Shown here in pieces: positions 17,083-25,190 of a stretch of DNA of 64,000 nt. The position numbers and the translations under genes are program-made. The notes beneath the pieces are model-generated. The model made no database searches and had not been told where the DNA came from. It saw only the letters and a program-made list of their open reading frames with translations. Each line of letters opens with the position of its first letter. Within the stretch, counting starts at the first letter, position 1. The stretch covers positions 62,001 through 126,000 of the forward strand of contig NZ_FONG01000002.1 of assembly GCF_900112845.1 (NCBI RefSeq). The letters run 5' to 3'. Source of the DNA: Actinacidiphila alni. Lineage in GTDB: Bacteria > Actinomycetota > Actinomycetes > Streptomycetales > Streptomycetaceae.

Positions 17083-17970
17083 CTACGGCCCGGAGGGGCT
17101 GACGCGGTGCGCGCCGTGAGCCGTCGCGGGACCCCGTTCCGCCGCGCCCGTCACGGCCGCACCCGTCACGGCCGCGTGCGCCAGTGCCGCAAGTGACCTG
17201 CGGTCGTGGCCCGCGGGGTCGAGCGCCGGGTGCGCGGTGATCCGTACGGTCAGGCCGCGGGCGGCGGCGACCCGGTGGAAGGACGCCAGGAAGGTGCCCT
17301 CGCCGACGAAGGCGGGCAGCGGGGTGGGCACGCCCCGGCGGGCGTAGGAGAGGGTGACCGGGCGGACGGGGGCGCCCGCGTCCAGCGCCGCCTGGAAGGT
17401 GGCCCGGCGGAAGGGCCCGCCCGGCACCGAGCACCAGGTGGTGCCCTCGGGGAAGACGATCACCGACTCCCCCGATCGCAGCAGATCCGCCAATTCCCGT
17501 ACGGTGCCGGGCAGTTGACGGACGCTGTCGCGGTCGATGAAGCGGGTGCCCGCGCGCCGTACGAGCCCGCCAACCACCGGCCAGTGGCCGACCTCCCGCT
17601 TGGCGAGCAGCGTCACCGGCTCGACGGCGAGCAGCGCGAGGGCGTCCAGCCAGGAGATGTGATTGGCGACGACGAGGGTGCCGACGCCTTGGGCGCCCCC
17701 GGGCACGGTGAGCGTCGGCGCACCGGCCCGGACGACGCCGACGCCGAGGTCGGCGACCAACCGCGCGGCGGTGCGCCGGAGTTCGGCGCCGTCCGCGAGA
17801 CGGCGGCCGGCCGCCGCCGCACCGGCCAGCGTCGCGGCGAAGGCCGCGTACCGCCGTACGGCCGCGACCCGGCCGACCCCCGCACCCGTACCGGCTCCCG
17901 TACCCGTACCCGTACCGGCGACGCACTCGTCCGAGCAGGGCGAATACGCCGCCCAGGGGCCGCCGTTCAC
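17083..17970 (-). CDS. 1-acylglycerol-phosphate acyltransferase-like protein (OlsA/PlsC family)
   Basis: 295 residues of the PlsC family with NHISWLD (HX4D block I), FIDRD and FPEGTTW, the last two matching blocks II and III. The N-terminus is Gly/Thr-rich (alternating GTGTG) before the conserved fold. The GTG start overlaps the TGA of the preceding OlsB-like gene in GTGA, preceded by GAGGAG. Pairing with OlsB points to O-acylation of lyso-ornithine lipid (OlsA role) to give ornithine lipid at the membrane. A role in phosphatidic acid synthesis is the alternative. Confidence 0.85.
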   Translation of the reverse strand: MNGGPWAAYSPCSDECVAGTGTGTGAGTGAGVGRVAAVRRYAAFAATLAGAAAAGRRLADGAELRRTAARLVADLGVGVVRAGAPTLTVPGGAQGVGTLVVANHISWLDALALLAVEPVTLLAKREVGHWPVVGGLVRRAGTRFIDRDSVRQLPGTVRELADLLRSGESVIVFPEGTTWCSVPGGPFRRATFQAALDAGAPVRPVTLSYARRGVPTPLPAFVGEGTFLASFHRVAAARGLTVRITAHPALDPAGHDRRSLAALAHAAVTGAAVTGAAERGPATAHGAHRVSPSGP

Positions 17971-18704
17971 CCCTCCTCGCCCAGGTAGTAGCGCCGGTAG
18001 CGGTCGTTCATCCGCTCCAGGTCGAGCAGGACGAAGAAGTCGGCGTCGCCGAAGTCCCGGTCGTGCGCGGGCGCCCCGCACATCCAGGCGCCGACCCGCA
18101 GATAGCCGCGCAGCAGCGGCGGCAGCGAGGCGGGCGCGGCCCGGCCGGTCAACTCCCGTGCGGGCACCCAGGGTTCGCGGGGCCGGACGGTGAGCGCCGG
18201 CGGGCAGGCGTACGTGGTGGCGCCGAGCAGCATGGCGTTCGCCGCGTTCTGGCCACCGTCGTCCAGCGGGACGGAGGCGCAACCCGCGAGGTAGCGGTGC
18301 CCGGACAGCAGGACGTAGCGGGCGAGTCCGGACCACATGAGATTGATGACGGTGCCGTCGCGGTGGTCGGGGTGCACGCACGCCCGGCCGGTCTCCACCA
18401 GATTCCCGCGCAGCCCGTCCAGCGCCGTCAGGTCGAACTCCCCGTCCGAGTACAGCCGTCGCGACCGCCCGGGCGGCAGCAGCCGGTACGTGCCCACCAC
18501 CTCGCCGGTCGTCCGCTCGGTGACGATCAGGTGGTCGACGTACGCGTCGAACTCGTCGATGTCGTGCCCCGCGAGCGGCGTGTGCAGCACGGCGCCCTTC
18601 TCCTCGGCGAAGACGCGGTGGCGCAGCCGCTGGGCGGCCCTGACCTCCTCGGGCGTCGAGGCGATGGAGGTGACGTACGAACGAACAGAAAGTGGCGTGG
18701 TCAT
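17967..18704 (-). CDS. olsB: Ornithine N-acyltransferase-like GNAT protein (OlsB family)
   Basis: 245 residues. EVRAAQRLRHRVFAEEKGA opens the GNAT-like hemolysin/OlsB fold, followed by DEFDAYVDHLIV, GTYRLLPP, ETGRACVHPDHRDGTVI and YLAGCASVPL. OlsB transfers a 3-hydroxyacyl group from acyl carrier protein to ornithine, the first step of the phosphorus-free membrane lipid ornithine lipid. The start is ATG 18704, preceded by GGGAAATGAG. The coupled downstream acyltransferase supplies the second step, so the two overlapping genes form a complete ornithine-lipid pathway. Phosphate limitation often controls it; I see no clear tandem PHO box upstream. Confidence 0.82.
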   Translation of the reverse strand: MTTPLSVRSYVTSIASTPEEVRAAQRLRHRVFAEEKGAVLHTPLAGHDIDEFDAYVDHLIVTERTTGEVVGTYRLLPPGRSRRLYSDGEFDLTALDGLRGNLVETGRACVHPDHRDGTVINLMWSGLARYVLLSGHRYLAGCASVPLDDGGQNAANAMLLGATTYACPPALTVRPREPWVPARELTGRAAPASLPPLLRGYLRVGAWMCGAPAHDRDFGDADFFVLLDLERMNDRYRRYYLGEEG

Positions 18705-18958
18705 GTCAATCTCATTTCCCTGTGCCGGGGACGGCATGGCCGGACGGGCCCGCCCGGACCCGCGCCCATTGATGCCCGCCACCGGTGCCGGCCCGCCGAC
18801 CTCCCGATGTCCACCCGATGAACCCCACAAGGTCCCTCGCCGCCCCAACCCCCACCCTTCCCGCACGTCACGCGGGCCGCAGCGGGAACGGGCGGGACGC
18901 CGAGGGGAGGCGTAGCACCTGGTGGCACCTCGTGCCGCAGGCCCGTAGCATGGGCACC

Positions 18959-19228
18959 ATGAGTGCACAGCCGGAGATCACCCAGCGCGATCTGCGCAAC
19001 CGCTCCAAAGAGATCATGGACGCGGTCCAGAACGGCCAGTCCTTCACCGTCACCCGCGACGGACACCGGATCGGAGAGCTGGTCCCCCTGCGGGGCCGCC
19101 GACGCTTCGTCCCCCGCTCCGAATTCGCGGCCCTTTCCCGCAGCGCGTCGGGGGTCTCCCTCGACGCCTTCCGCGCCGACCAGGACGTCACGGCCGAGCA
19201 GGAGACGGGCGATCCGTATGCCCGCTGA
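18959..19228 (+). CDS. Antitoxin of the Phd/YefM family
   Basis: 89 residues: ITQRDLRNRSKEIMDAVQNGQSF and VTRDGHRIGELVPL form the Phd/YefM fold that binds DNA and neutralises a toxin through its C-terminal tail. ATG 18959 is preferred; ATG 18950 is also in frame. The last 11 bases overlap the PIN toxin gene, the usual order of antitoxin first. It probably autoregulates the pair. It is divergent from the ornithine-lipid genes. Confidence 0.9.
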   Translation: MSAQPEITQRDLRNRSKEIMDAVQNGQSFTVTRDGHRIGELVPLRGRRRFVPRSEFAALSRSASGVSLDAFRADQDVTAEQETGDPYAR

Positions 19229-19682
19229 CAACGCGTACGCGCAGGGCCTGCTCGACACCAACATCGTGATCCTGCGCCGCTGGATCGAGCCCGCGGAGTT
19301 GCCCGCGGAAGTCGCGATCAGCGCCGTCACCCTGGCCGAACTGTCCGCGGGGCCGCATGAAGTGCGCCGCAACGAGGAGCAGGACGACTACGACGAGCAC
19401 GCCGAGCGGGCGCGCCGACTGGACATCCTGCAGCGCGCCGAGAACGAGTTCGACCCCCTCCCCTTCGACGCCGAAGCCGCTCGCGCGTACGGCCGGGTCT
19501 GCGCCGCCGTCGTCGGCGTGGGCCGCAAACCGCGCCGCCGCGTCGCGGACCTGATGATCGCCGCCATCGCCGTCTCCGCCGAGCTCCCGCTCTTCACCAC
19601 CAATCCCGACGATTACCACGGCCTCGACGGTCTCCTCACTGTCGTTCCGGTCACCCGCCCGGTCGTCCTCCACGACCGGTAG
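19218..19682 (+). CDS. PIN-domain ribonuclease toxin (VapC-like)
   Basis: 154 residues with the PIN acidic set: GLLDTNIVI (first Asp), VTLAELSAG (Glu), RRVADLMIAAIA (Asp) and FTTNPDDYHGLDGL near the end. VapC toxins cut tRNA or rRNA at specific sites when the antitoxin is degraded. The start ATG 19218 lies inside the antitoxin gene, in another frame. A charged insert, RRNEEQDDYDEHAERARR, sits between the Glu and the second Asp and is longer than usual in VapC. The Phd-PIN pairing is a common variant of VapBC. Confidence 0.9.
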   Translation: MPADNAYAQGLLDTNIVILRRWIEPAELPAEVAISAVTLAELSAGPHEVRRNEEQDDYDEHAERARRLDILQRAENEFDPLPFDAEAARAYGRVCAAVVGVGRKPRRRVADLMIAAIAVSAELPLFTTNPDDYHGLDGLLTVVPVTRPVVLHDR

Positions 19683-19843
19683 GCGGGCCGCGGCGCGGTG
19701 ACGCGGGTGTGGGCCGACGGGCCGCTCGGTCGCAGATGCCAGGAAATCCGGCGCTTTCCCTCGCTTCTGAGGTTCCGTCGGGCGCCCGGCGGGCATCACT
19801 TGAGGGCACGCGCCAAGGGCCGGGCCAGGGCAGGGGGCAGCCG

Positions 19844-20371
19844 ATGAGTGACCTCGCATCCCGTACCGCACACCTCAGCACCGCAGACCTCGCGACCGCG
19901 CGCCCCGCGGCCGAGGACCGTGCGGCCGCGGGCCTCGTCCTGCACGGCGAGCTGCGCCGGCCCATGACGCTGAGCGTCGCGCGGCTGCGCGAGGGCTGGG
20001 AGCAGCGCCGCGCCTGGGTCGTCTTCGACTGCGCCACGAGCGGTCCGCGCCGCCACACCTTCGAGGGGCCACTGCTGCGGCAGGTGGTGCTCGACGCGGA
20101 ACCGGCCTTCGACCCGGCGCGCCGCAAGGACCGTTCGCGCTTCCTGCTCGCCGTGCGCGGCGGGGACGGGCACCACACCGTGCTGTCCTGGGCCGAGATC
20201 GACGCCGACTTCGGCGACGCGCCCGTCCTGCTGGCCGCGGCCATGGACGGCCGGCCGCTGGACGCCGAGGGCAGCCAGCTCGTGGTGCCCTCCGACCGGT
20301 GCGGGGCGCGCTATGTCAGCGCGATCACCAGCGTCTGGATCGGCGCGGCCCCGTATCCGCCGACGCCCTGA
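19844..20371 (+). CDS. Molybdopterin-binding-domain oxidoreductase-like protein
   Basis: 175 residues resembling the sulfite-oxidase Mo-binding fold: GLVLHGELRRPMTLSVARLRE, then WVVFDCATSGPRRHTFEGPLLRQVVLDA, HTVLSWAEIDADFGDAPVLLAA, LVVPSDRCGARYVSAITSVWIG. This matches small stand-alone oxidoreductase molybdopterin-binding proteins. The Mo-liganding cysteine and molybdopterin contacts are not obvious, so it may be a non-catalytic relative. ATG 19844 follows AGGGGGCAG. It converges on a LysR gene nine bases away. Confidence 0.7.
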   Translation: MSDLASRTAHLSTADLATARPAAEDRAAAGLVLHGELRRPMTLSVARLREGWEQRRAWVVFDCATSGPRRHTFEGPLLRQVVLDAEPAFDPARRKDRSRFLLAVRGGDGHHTVLSWAEIDADFGDAPVLLAAAMDGRPLDAEGSQLVVPSDRCGARYVSAITSVWIGAAPYPPTP

Positions 20372-20380
20372 ACCGGCGCC

Positions 20381-21319
20381 CTACCCGTCGAGCGCCGCCT
20401 TGATCGTGTCGCGCAGCCAGCGCTGCGCCGGGTCCGCGTCCAGGCGGGCGTGCCACTGGAGCCGTACGTCCATGTCCGGCAGGTCCGCCGGGATCGGGAA
20501 CCAGCGCAGGCCGAGCGCGGCGCCGTGCCGCTCGGCCAGGCGCCGGGGGACGAGGCCGACGTAGTCGCTGGAGGCGACCAGCAGCACGGCGACGGCGAAG
20601 GTGGGGACGACGGCGGCGACCGTACGGTGCAGGCCCGCGGCCGCCAGGGCGTCGTCCAGCGGCCCGCGCGCCCGGCCCCGGCGGGAGGCCGAGACGTGCG
20701 GGTGGCGGCAGAGTTCGGCGAGGGTGGGGCGCGCCCGGCCGAGGGGCCCGTCCGCGCGGGCGACGCCGACGATCTGCTCGCGGTAGAGGACCGCCGTACG
20801 GATGTCGGGCGCCGCGCTGTCCCCGACGCCGATGTCGAGGTCGAGCGAGCCGTCGCGCAGCGCCTCCACGCTCTCGTTGCCCTCGGCGACGAAGCGCAGC
20901 ACCACGCCGGGCGCGACCGCGGCCGTCGCCTCGACCGCCGCGGTCGCCAGTGTCGCGGCGACACCGTCGTTGATCCGGATGGTGAAGGTGCGGTTCAGGT
21001 CGGCGGGCGCGACCGCGCGGTCCGCGCTGATCAGCGCCGCCGCCTCGTCCAGCAGCGACCGCACCCGGGGCGCGGTGCGCAGCGCGAAGGGCGTCGGCGC
21101 CATGCCGCGCCCGGCCCGGACGAGAACGGGGTCGCCCATCGCCCGTCGCAGCCGGCCCAGCGCCCGGCTGGTCGCCGGGATCGACAGGTGCAGGCGTTCG
21201 GCGGCGCCGGTGACGCTGCCGTCCTGGAGCAGGGCGTCGAAGACGCGGAGGAGGTTGAGGTCCATGTGCTCGGGCGCGGGCGGCGGCGCTGGCACGGGCT
21301 GCGGGACGGGTTCCGTCAT
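20381..21319 (-). CDS. LysR-family regulator
   Basis: 312 residues with a Pro-rich N-terminal tail, then the LysR HTH (MDLNLLRVFDALLQDGSVTGAA, LHLSIPATSRALGRLR) and a type 2 periplasmic-binding-like effector domain. It is divergent from an MFS exporter with 75 bp between start codons, and dyads lie there, so it most likely controls the exporter and the epimerase that follows. The inducer is unknown. Confidence 0.9.
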   Translation of the reverse strand: MTEPVPQPVPAPPPAPEHMDLNLLRVFDALLQDGSVTGAAERLHLSIPATSRALGRLRRAMGDPVLVRAGRGMAPTPFALRTAPRVRSLLDEAAALISADRAVAPADLNRTFTIRINDGVAATLATAAVEATAAVAPGVVLRFVAEGNESVEALRDGSLDLDIGVGDSAAPDIRTAVLYREQIVGVARADGPLGRARPTLAELCRHPHVSASRRGRARGPLDDALAAAGLHRTVAAVVPTFAVAVLLVASSDYVGLVPRRLAERHGAALGLRWFPIPADLPDMDVRLQWHARLDADPAQRWLRDTIKAALDG

Positions 21320-21321
21320 GG

Positions 21322-21346
21322 TTGCATCGTACGCAAGGCTGCCTTG
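21322..21346. promoter_or_regulatory. Overlapping dyads in the LysR/MFS divergent promoter
   Basis: TTGCATCGTACGCAA (21322-21336, TTGC/GCAA ends) overlaps CAAGGCTGCCTTG (21334-21346, perfect CAAGG/CCTTG arms). They lie right before the LysR start codon and about 50-70 bp before the MFS start. This is where a LysR recognition site and an adjacent activation site would be. Confidence 0.6.
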
Positions 21347-21394
21347 TCAAAGTTGCGTGGCACGACAGGCCCGGTCCTTCCTACCGTCGAGGAC

Positions 21395-22972
21395 ATGGAA
21401 CGCAACGTCCTGCCCCACGGCTCCGCGAAGGCCATACCGGCCTCGGCTCCCGTACCGACTCCGGCCCCGGCTCCCGTACCGGCTCCCGCGCCGCACCACC
21501 GCGCGCTGCCCGCCGCGATGTACGCGTGCGTCGTCCTCGTCGTCGGGACGGTCGCCGCCATCAATCTCGCCGTGCCGATGCTCGCGGCCGGCGCCCTGCA
21601 CCCGTCGGCGTCCGCGCTCGTCTGGATCGTCGACACGTACGTGATCTTCTTCGCGTGCCTGGTGATCCCCGGCGGCGCGGCGGGCGACCGCTTCGGCCGC
21701 AAGGGCGTCCTGCTGTCCGGGCTGCTGCTCTTCGCCGCGGGCACCGCGCTGTCGGCCGCCGCGCCGAACGTGCCGCTGCTGCTGGCCGGCCGCGCCGTCA
21801 CCGGGGTCGGCGCCGCCGCCGTCCTGCCCAACACCCTCGCGGTACTGCTGCACGCGGTGCCCGCCGAGCGGCGCGGCCGCTCGATCGCGGCCTGGGCGGC
21901 CATGACCGGCATCGGCGGCGTCATCGGCAATGTCGGCGGCGGCGCGGTGCTGTCCGGCGGCTCCTGGCGCTGGCTGTTCCTGGCCGCCGTGCCGATCGCG
22001 CTGCTGCTCGCCGCGTTCGTGGCGCGCGTCGCGCCCGTCTCGGCGCGGCACGACCGGCGGCTCGACCCGCTCGGCGCGCTGCTGCTCGTCGGCGCCTGTA
22101 TCGCCCTGCTCGTCGGCATCGTCCAGGGCCCGGAGGCGGGCTGGGGCAGCGCCCTGGTGATCGGCGGATTCGCCGGGTCCGCCGCGCTGTTCACCGCCTG
22201 GACGCTGGTCGAACTGCGCGCCGAGCACCCGCTGCTCGACCCGCGACTGTTCCGCGTGCCCGCCCTGCGCAGCGCCTGCCTCGGCATGACGGCCGTCTTC
22301 TTCGGGATGTTCGCGCTGTTCTACGTCAACGCGTCCTTCCTCCAGTACGGCAAGGGCTTCGGCGTGCTGCGGACCGGTCTCGGGATCATCCCGCTGACCG
22401 TCCCGATCATCCTCGGCGCCCAGCGGGTCGCACCGCTGGCCCGGCGGATCGGCCTCGACGCCACCCTGGCGCTCGCCTTCGCCTTCGTCGGCGGCGGCCT
22501 GCTCGGCCTGTCCACGGTGAACTCCGGTACGGCGTACACCGGTTACGCGGGCTGGCTGGTCGTCACCGGGATCGGGGTGACGCTCGCGCTGCCGACGCTC
22601 TCCGGTGCCATCTCGGGCTCGCTGCCCCCGGCGCAGGCCGGGGTCGGGGCCGGACTCCAGGCCACCACACGGGAGTTCGGCAGCGCGCTGGGCGTCGCCG
22701 TGATCGGCACCGTACTCACGGCACGCTTCGTGTCGGCGCTGCCCGCCGACATCCGCGACGGGCACGGACCCGGCCACGGGCACGGGCACGGCCACCCGCA
22801 CACCGTGGCGCAGGCGCTGGCCACCGCCGGGCCAGGGCGCAGGCACGACATCGTCACCGCCTTCGTCTCCGGCGCGGACAGCGGGCTGCGGGTGATCGGC
22901 GCGGCCGTGCTCGTCCTCGGCGCGCTCGTCGTCCTCCAGTCCCTGATCTCCGGGCGGACCGCCGCCTCCTGA
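21395..22972 (+). CDS. MFS drug-efflux transporter (DHA2/EmrB-QacA type)
   Basis: 525 residues with about 14 membrane helices. Motif A is GGAAGDRFGRKG after the second helix, and the C-terminal half has the long central loop typical of the 14-helix family. The N-terminus begins with a Pro-Ala-Val repeat encoded by reiterated GGCTCCCGTACC. A His/Gly-rich loop (GHGPGHGHGHGHPH) before the last helix could bind metal ions. GAGG sits six bases before ATG 21395. It probably exports a toxic small molecule under control of the divergent LysR regulator. Confidence 0.9.
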   Translation: MERNVLPHGSAKAIPASAPVPTPAPAPVPAPAPHHRALPAAMYACVVLVVGTVAAINLAVPMLAAGALHPSASALVWIVDTYVIFFACLVIPGGAAGDRFGRKGVLLSGLLLFAAGTALSAAAPNVPLLLAGRAVTGVGAAAVLPNTLAVLLHAVPAERRGRSIAAWAAMTGIGGVIGNVGGGAVLSGGSWRWLFLAAVPIALLLAAFVARVAPVSARHDRRLDPLGALLLVGACIALLVGIVQGPEAGWGSALVIGGFAGSAALFTAWTLVELRAEHPLLDPRLFRVPALRSACLGMTAVFFGMFALFYVNASFLQYGKGFGVLRTGLGIIPLTVPIILGAQRVAPLARRIGLDATLALAFAFVGGGLLGLSTVNSGTAYTGYAGWLVVTGIGVTLALPTLSGAISGSLPPAQAGVGAGLQATTREFGSALGVAVIGTVLTARFVSALPADIRDGHGPGHGHGHGHPHTVAQALATAGPGRRHDIVTAFVSGADSGLRVIGAAVLVLGALVVLQSLISGRTAAS

Positions 22973-23009
22973 CGTTCCGTCAGCGCTTCTCGCACTCACT
23001 CACCCCTTT

Positions 23010-23048
23010 CGCACATGAAGTCCGCACACGAAGTCCGCACACGAAGGA
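23010..23048 (+). repeat. Three tandem 13-bp repeats in the epimerase leader
   Basis: Units begin at 23010, 23023 and 23036 with consensus CGCACAYGAAGTC. The last unit ends in GAAGGA, which forms part of the ribosome binding site (AAGGAAG) of the gene at 23058. Copy-number change would alter the untranslated leader. Confidence 0.7.
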
Positions 23049-23057
23049 AGAACAGCC

Positions 23058-23954
23058 ATGCGCGTATTCGTCACCGGAGCCACCGGATGGATCGGCTCCG
23101 CCACCGTCGACCACCTCCTCGCCGCCGGGCACGAGGTCACCGGGCTCGCCCGGTCCGACGCCTCCGCCGCCGCGCTCACCGCCAAGGGCGCGGGCGTACG
23201 GCGCGGCGACCTGGACGACCTTGCGGGGCTGCGGGCGGGCGCCGCCGGGGCCGACGCCGTCGTCCACCTCGCCAACAAGCACGACTTCGCCGACCCGGCC
23301 GCCACCAACAAGGCCGAGCGCGGCGCCGTCGAGGCGATCGGCGAGGAACTGGCGGGCTCCGGGCGGCCGTTCGTCGTCGCCGCAGGACTCGCCTTCCTCA
23401 CCCCCGGCGAACTCGCCACCGAGCAGGACCGGTCGCCCTTCCACGGCCCGGACACCATGCGCGGCGGCAGCGAGAATCTCGCGCTGGAGTACGCCGGGCG
23501 CGGCGTCGGCACCGTCATCACCCGCTTCGCGCCCACCACGCACGGCGCCGGCGACACCGGCTTCATGGCGGGCCTGGTCGCCACCGCCCGCGCCAAGGGC
23601 GTCTCCGGCTACATCGGCGACGGCGCCCACCGCTGGGCCGCCGTGCACCGCGAGGACGCCGGCCGCCTCGTCCGACTCGCCCTCGACAAGGGCGTGCCGG
23701 GCGGCACCGTGCTGCACGCCGCCGCCGAGTCCGGCATCCCCACCCGCGCCATCGCCGAGGCGATCGGCGCCGGCCTCGGCCTGCCCGTCGTCTCCGTCCC
23801 CGCCGACGAGGCCCCGGCCCACTTCGGCTGGCTGCACCGCTTCTTCGCCACCGACATGGCCGCCGCGTCCGACGCGACCCGCGCCCTCACCGGCTGGACC
23901 CCGCAGGGCCCGACCCTGACGGAGGACCTCGCGTCCGGCGCGTACTACCGGTGA
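23058..23954 (+). CDS. NAD-dependent epimerase/dehydratase (extended SDR)
   Basis: 298 residues starting MRVFVTGATGWIGSATVDHL, the TGxxGxxG dinucleotide site, followed by GDLDDLAGL, VVHLANKHDF, and a tail WTPQGPTLTEDL. The usual YxxxK is not evident; the equivalent stretch reads GGSENLALEYAGRG, so catalysis may differ or the protein may be an NAD(P)-sensing regulator of the NmrA type. AAGGAAG precedes ATG. It follows the MFS gene by 85 bp and may be co-expressed with it. A strong hairpin lies downstream. Confidence 0.85.
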   Translation: MRVFVTGATGWIGSATVDHLLAAGHEVTGLARSDASAAALTAKGAGVRRGDLDDLAGLRAGAAGADAVVHLANKHDFADPAATNKAERGAVEAIGEELAGSGRPFVVAAGLAFLTPGELATEQDRSPFHGPDTMRGGSENLALEYAGRGVGTVITRFAPTTHGAGDTGFMAGLVATARAKGVSGYIGDGAHRWAAVHREDAGRLVRLALDKGVPGGTVLHAAAESGIPTRAIAEAIGAGLGLPVVSVPADEAPAHFGWLHRFFATDMAAASDATRALTGWTPQGPTLTEDLASGAYYR

Positions 23955-24006
23955 CGCGCGGCTGAGGCCGTACGCGGCGGTGACGCGGCCGGGCACGGCC
24001 CGCACC

Positions 24007-24050
24007 CCGATGACGCGCGCGCACCGAACCGATGACGCGGGCGCACCGGA
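24007..24050. repeat. 22-bp tandem duplication in the 340-bp gap 23955-24294
   Basis: CCGATGACGCGCGCGCACCG (24007) recurs 22 bp on with two differences (24029). An open frame at 23980-24288 is Arg/Pro-rich, has no ribosome binding site and crosses a terminator, so I do not call a gene. Apart from this repeat and the hairpin at 24099-24129, I see nothing in the gap. Confidence 0.6.
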
Positions 24051-24098
24051 CCGTCGGTGCGGACGCCTACGTACCGGACCGGCCGCTCACCCGACCAC

Positions 24099-24129
24099 CG
24101 CGGGTGCCCCTCCCGAAGGGGCACCCGCG
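24099..24129. terminator. Perfect 13-bp stem terminator
   Basis: CGCGGGTGCCCCT pairs exactly with AGGGGCACCCGCG around a five-base CCCGA loop. It sits between the convergent epimerase gene and the HEAT gene and probably serves both. Confidence 0.85.
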
Positions 24130-24294
24130 CCCTGGACAGACCGGACCGGCTCGGCCAGGGTGCCGGTCATGAGCGTCCCCCGCCCCCGCCGTACGACGGC
24201 CGCCGCCCTGGCCTGCGGCCACATCACCGCCCGGGGCCGCCGCCCCTGGCTCGCGGCACGCTTCCCGGCCCTCTTCGTGGCGCCCTGACCTTCG

Positions 24295-25098
24295 TCATTC
24301 CTGGTCGCGGACCGCCGCGACCGCTTCCCGTACGTCCGGGTCCGGGTCGGCCGCCAGCCGGTCGAGCAGATCTGCGACGCCCGGCGTGGTCCAGGGGGCC
24401 ACCGCCCACACCAGGTCCTCGCGCACCCCGGGATCGGGGTGGTCCGCGAGGACGGCCAGCCGGTCGAGCGGGCCGCGCCGCCGCATGCCGAACCAGTACA
24501 GGGCCGCGCGCAGCGCCACCGGGTCCCCGGGGTCACCGGCCGCCGCGATCCGGTCGAGCAGCACCCGTGCGGGCGGCGGCGGACCGTCCGACGGGTGCGG
24601 CAGCCGCTCGCGCAGCCGCCGCGCACCGTAACCGCCGCGGTCCCGGCAGCCGAAGCACGTACAGGGCCGCGTCCCGTGCGCGCCGGGCGCGTACCGCCAC
24701 CCGGCCACCTGCGGCACCCCGCGCACCCGGTGCACCTCCCGCGGCCCGATCGCCCGCGGCACGAACACCTCCCACCCGCGCGGATCCGCCACCTCCCGGA
24801 CCCGCCGCACCGCCTCGGCCGCACTCACCGCGGCCTGCCCGCCCCCGGCCCGGTCCCCGTACCGCCCGACCAGCACCTCCTGCCGGTCGTCCAGCCGCAC
24901 ATGCACCGCCACCAGCCCGCCCCGGCTCCCGAACCGCGCCAGCTCCCGCACCCACTGATGCGTCAGCGCGTACGACGGCAGCACGGGAAAGCAGTACACC
25001 CCCCGCACCCCGCCCTGCCCACGACTCCCCGCCCGTATCCCGGACCGCCGGATCCGCGCCGCGTTCGCGGCGGAGGTGAGGTGCACGAACATCGCCAT
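24295..25098 (-). CDS. HEAT-repeat protein with possible ADP-ribosyltransferase-like N-terminus
   Basis: 267 residues in three parts. Residues 1-115 begin MFVHLTSAANAARIRRSGIRAG and continue GGVRGVYCFPVLPSYALTHQWVREL; the H-T-x(n)-I-x3-G pattern recalls the first strand-helix of Tpt1/DarT-type ADP-ribosyltransferases. A short Cys cluster (CTCFGC) near residue 148 could hold zinc. Residues about 190-267 are HEAT/PBS-lyase-like helices (DHPDPGVREDLVWAV, ADPDPDVREAVAAV). The protein has no signal peptide and stands alone. The ART link is inference; streptomycete homologues are normally called only HEAT-repeat proteins. Confidence 0.75.
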   Translation of the reverse strand: MAMFVHLTSAANAARIRRSGIRAGSRGQGGVRGVYCFPVLPSYALTHQWVRELARFGSRGGLVAVHVRLDDRQEVLVGRYGDRAGGGQAAVSAAEAVRRVREVADPRGWEVFVPRAIGPREVHRVRGVPQVAGWRYAPGAHGTRPCTCFGCRDRGGYGARRLRERLPHPSDGPPPPARVLLDRIAAAGDPGDPVALRAALYWFGMRRRGPLDRLAVLADHPDPGVREDLVWAVAPWTTPGVADLLDRLAADPDPDVREAVAAVRDQE

Positions 25099-25127
25099 GG
25101 CGAGGCATCGTACGGCGGCGCCGCGGC

Positions 25128-25176
25128 CGACGGCCGGGCGGGACGACGGGGTGGTCGTCGGGCCGCCCGGCCGTCG
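25128..25176. terminator. Long nested hairpin downstream of the RTX-like gene
   Basis: CGACGGCCGGGCGG at 25128-25141 pairs perfectly with CCGCCCGGCCGTCG at 25163-25176. An inner stem, ACGAC/GTCGT, lies within the loop. It follows the minus-strand gene ending at 25191 and precedes the start of the HEAT gene. Confidence 0.75.
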
Positions 25177-25190
25177 GGGAGTGGTCGGGG

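Noticed and set aside
17964..17972. GTTCACCC resembling a PHO-box half-site near the OlsA/OlsB junction
   Set aside because: It is a single unit inside coding sequence, without the second 11-bp repeat needed for PhoP binding.
23980..24288. 102-residue plus-strand frame in the gap after the epimerase
   Set aside because: Arg/Pro/Thr-rich, no ribosome binding site, and it runs through the strong terminator at 24099-24129.
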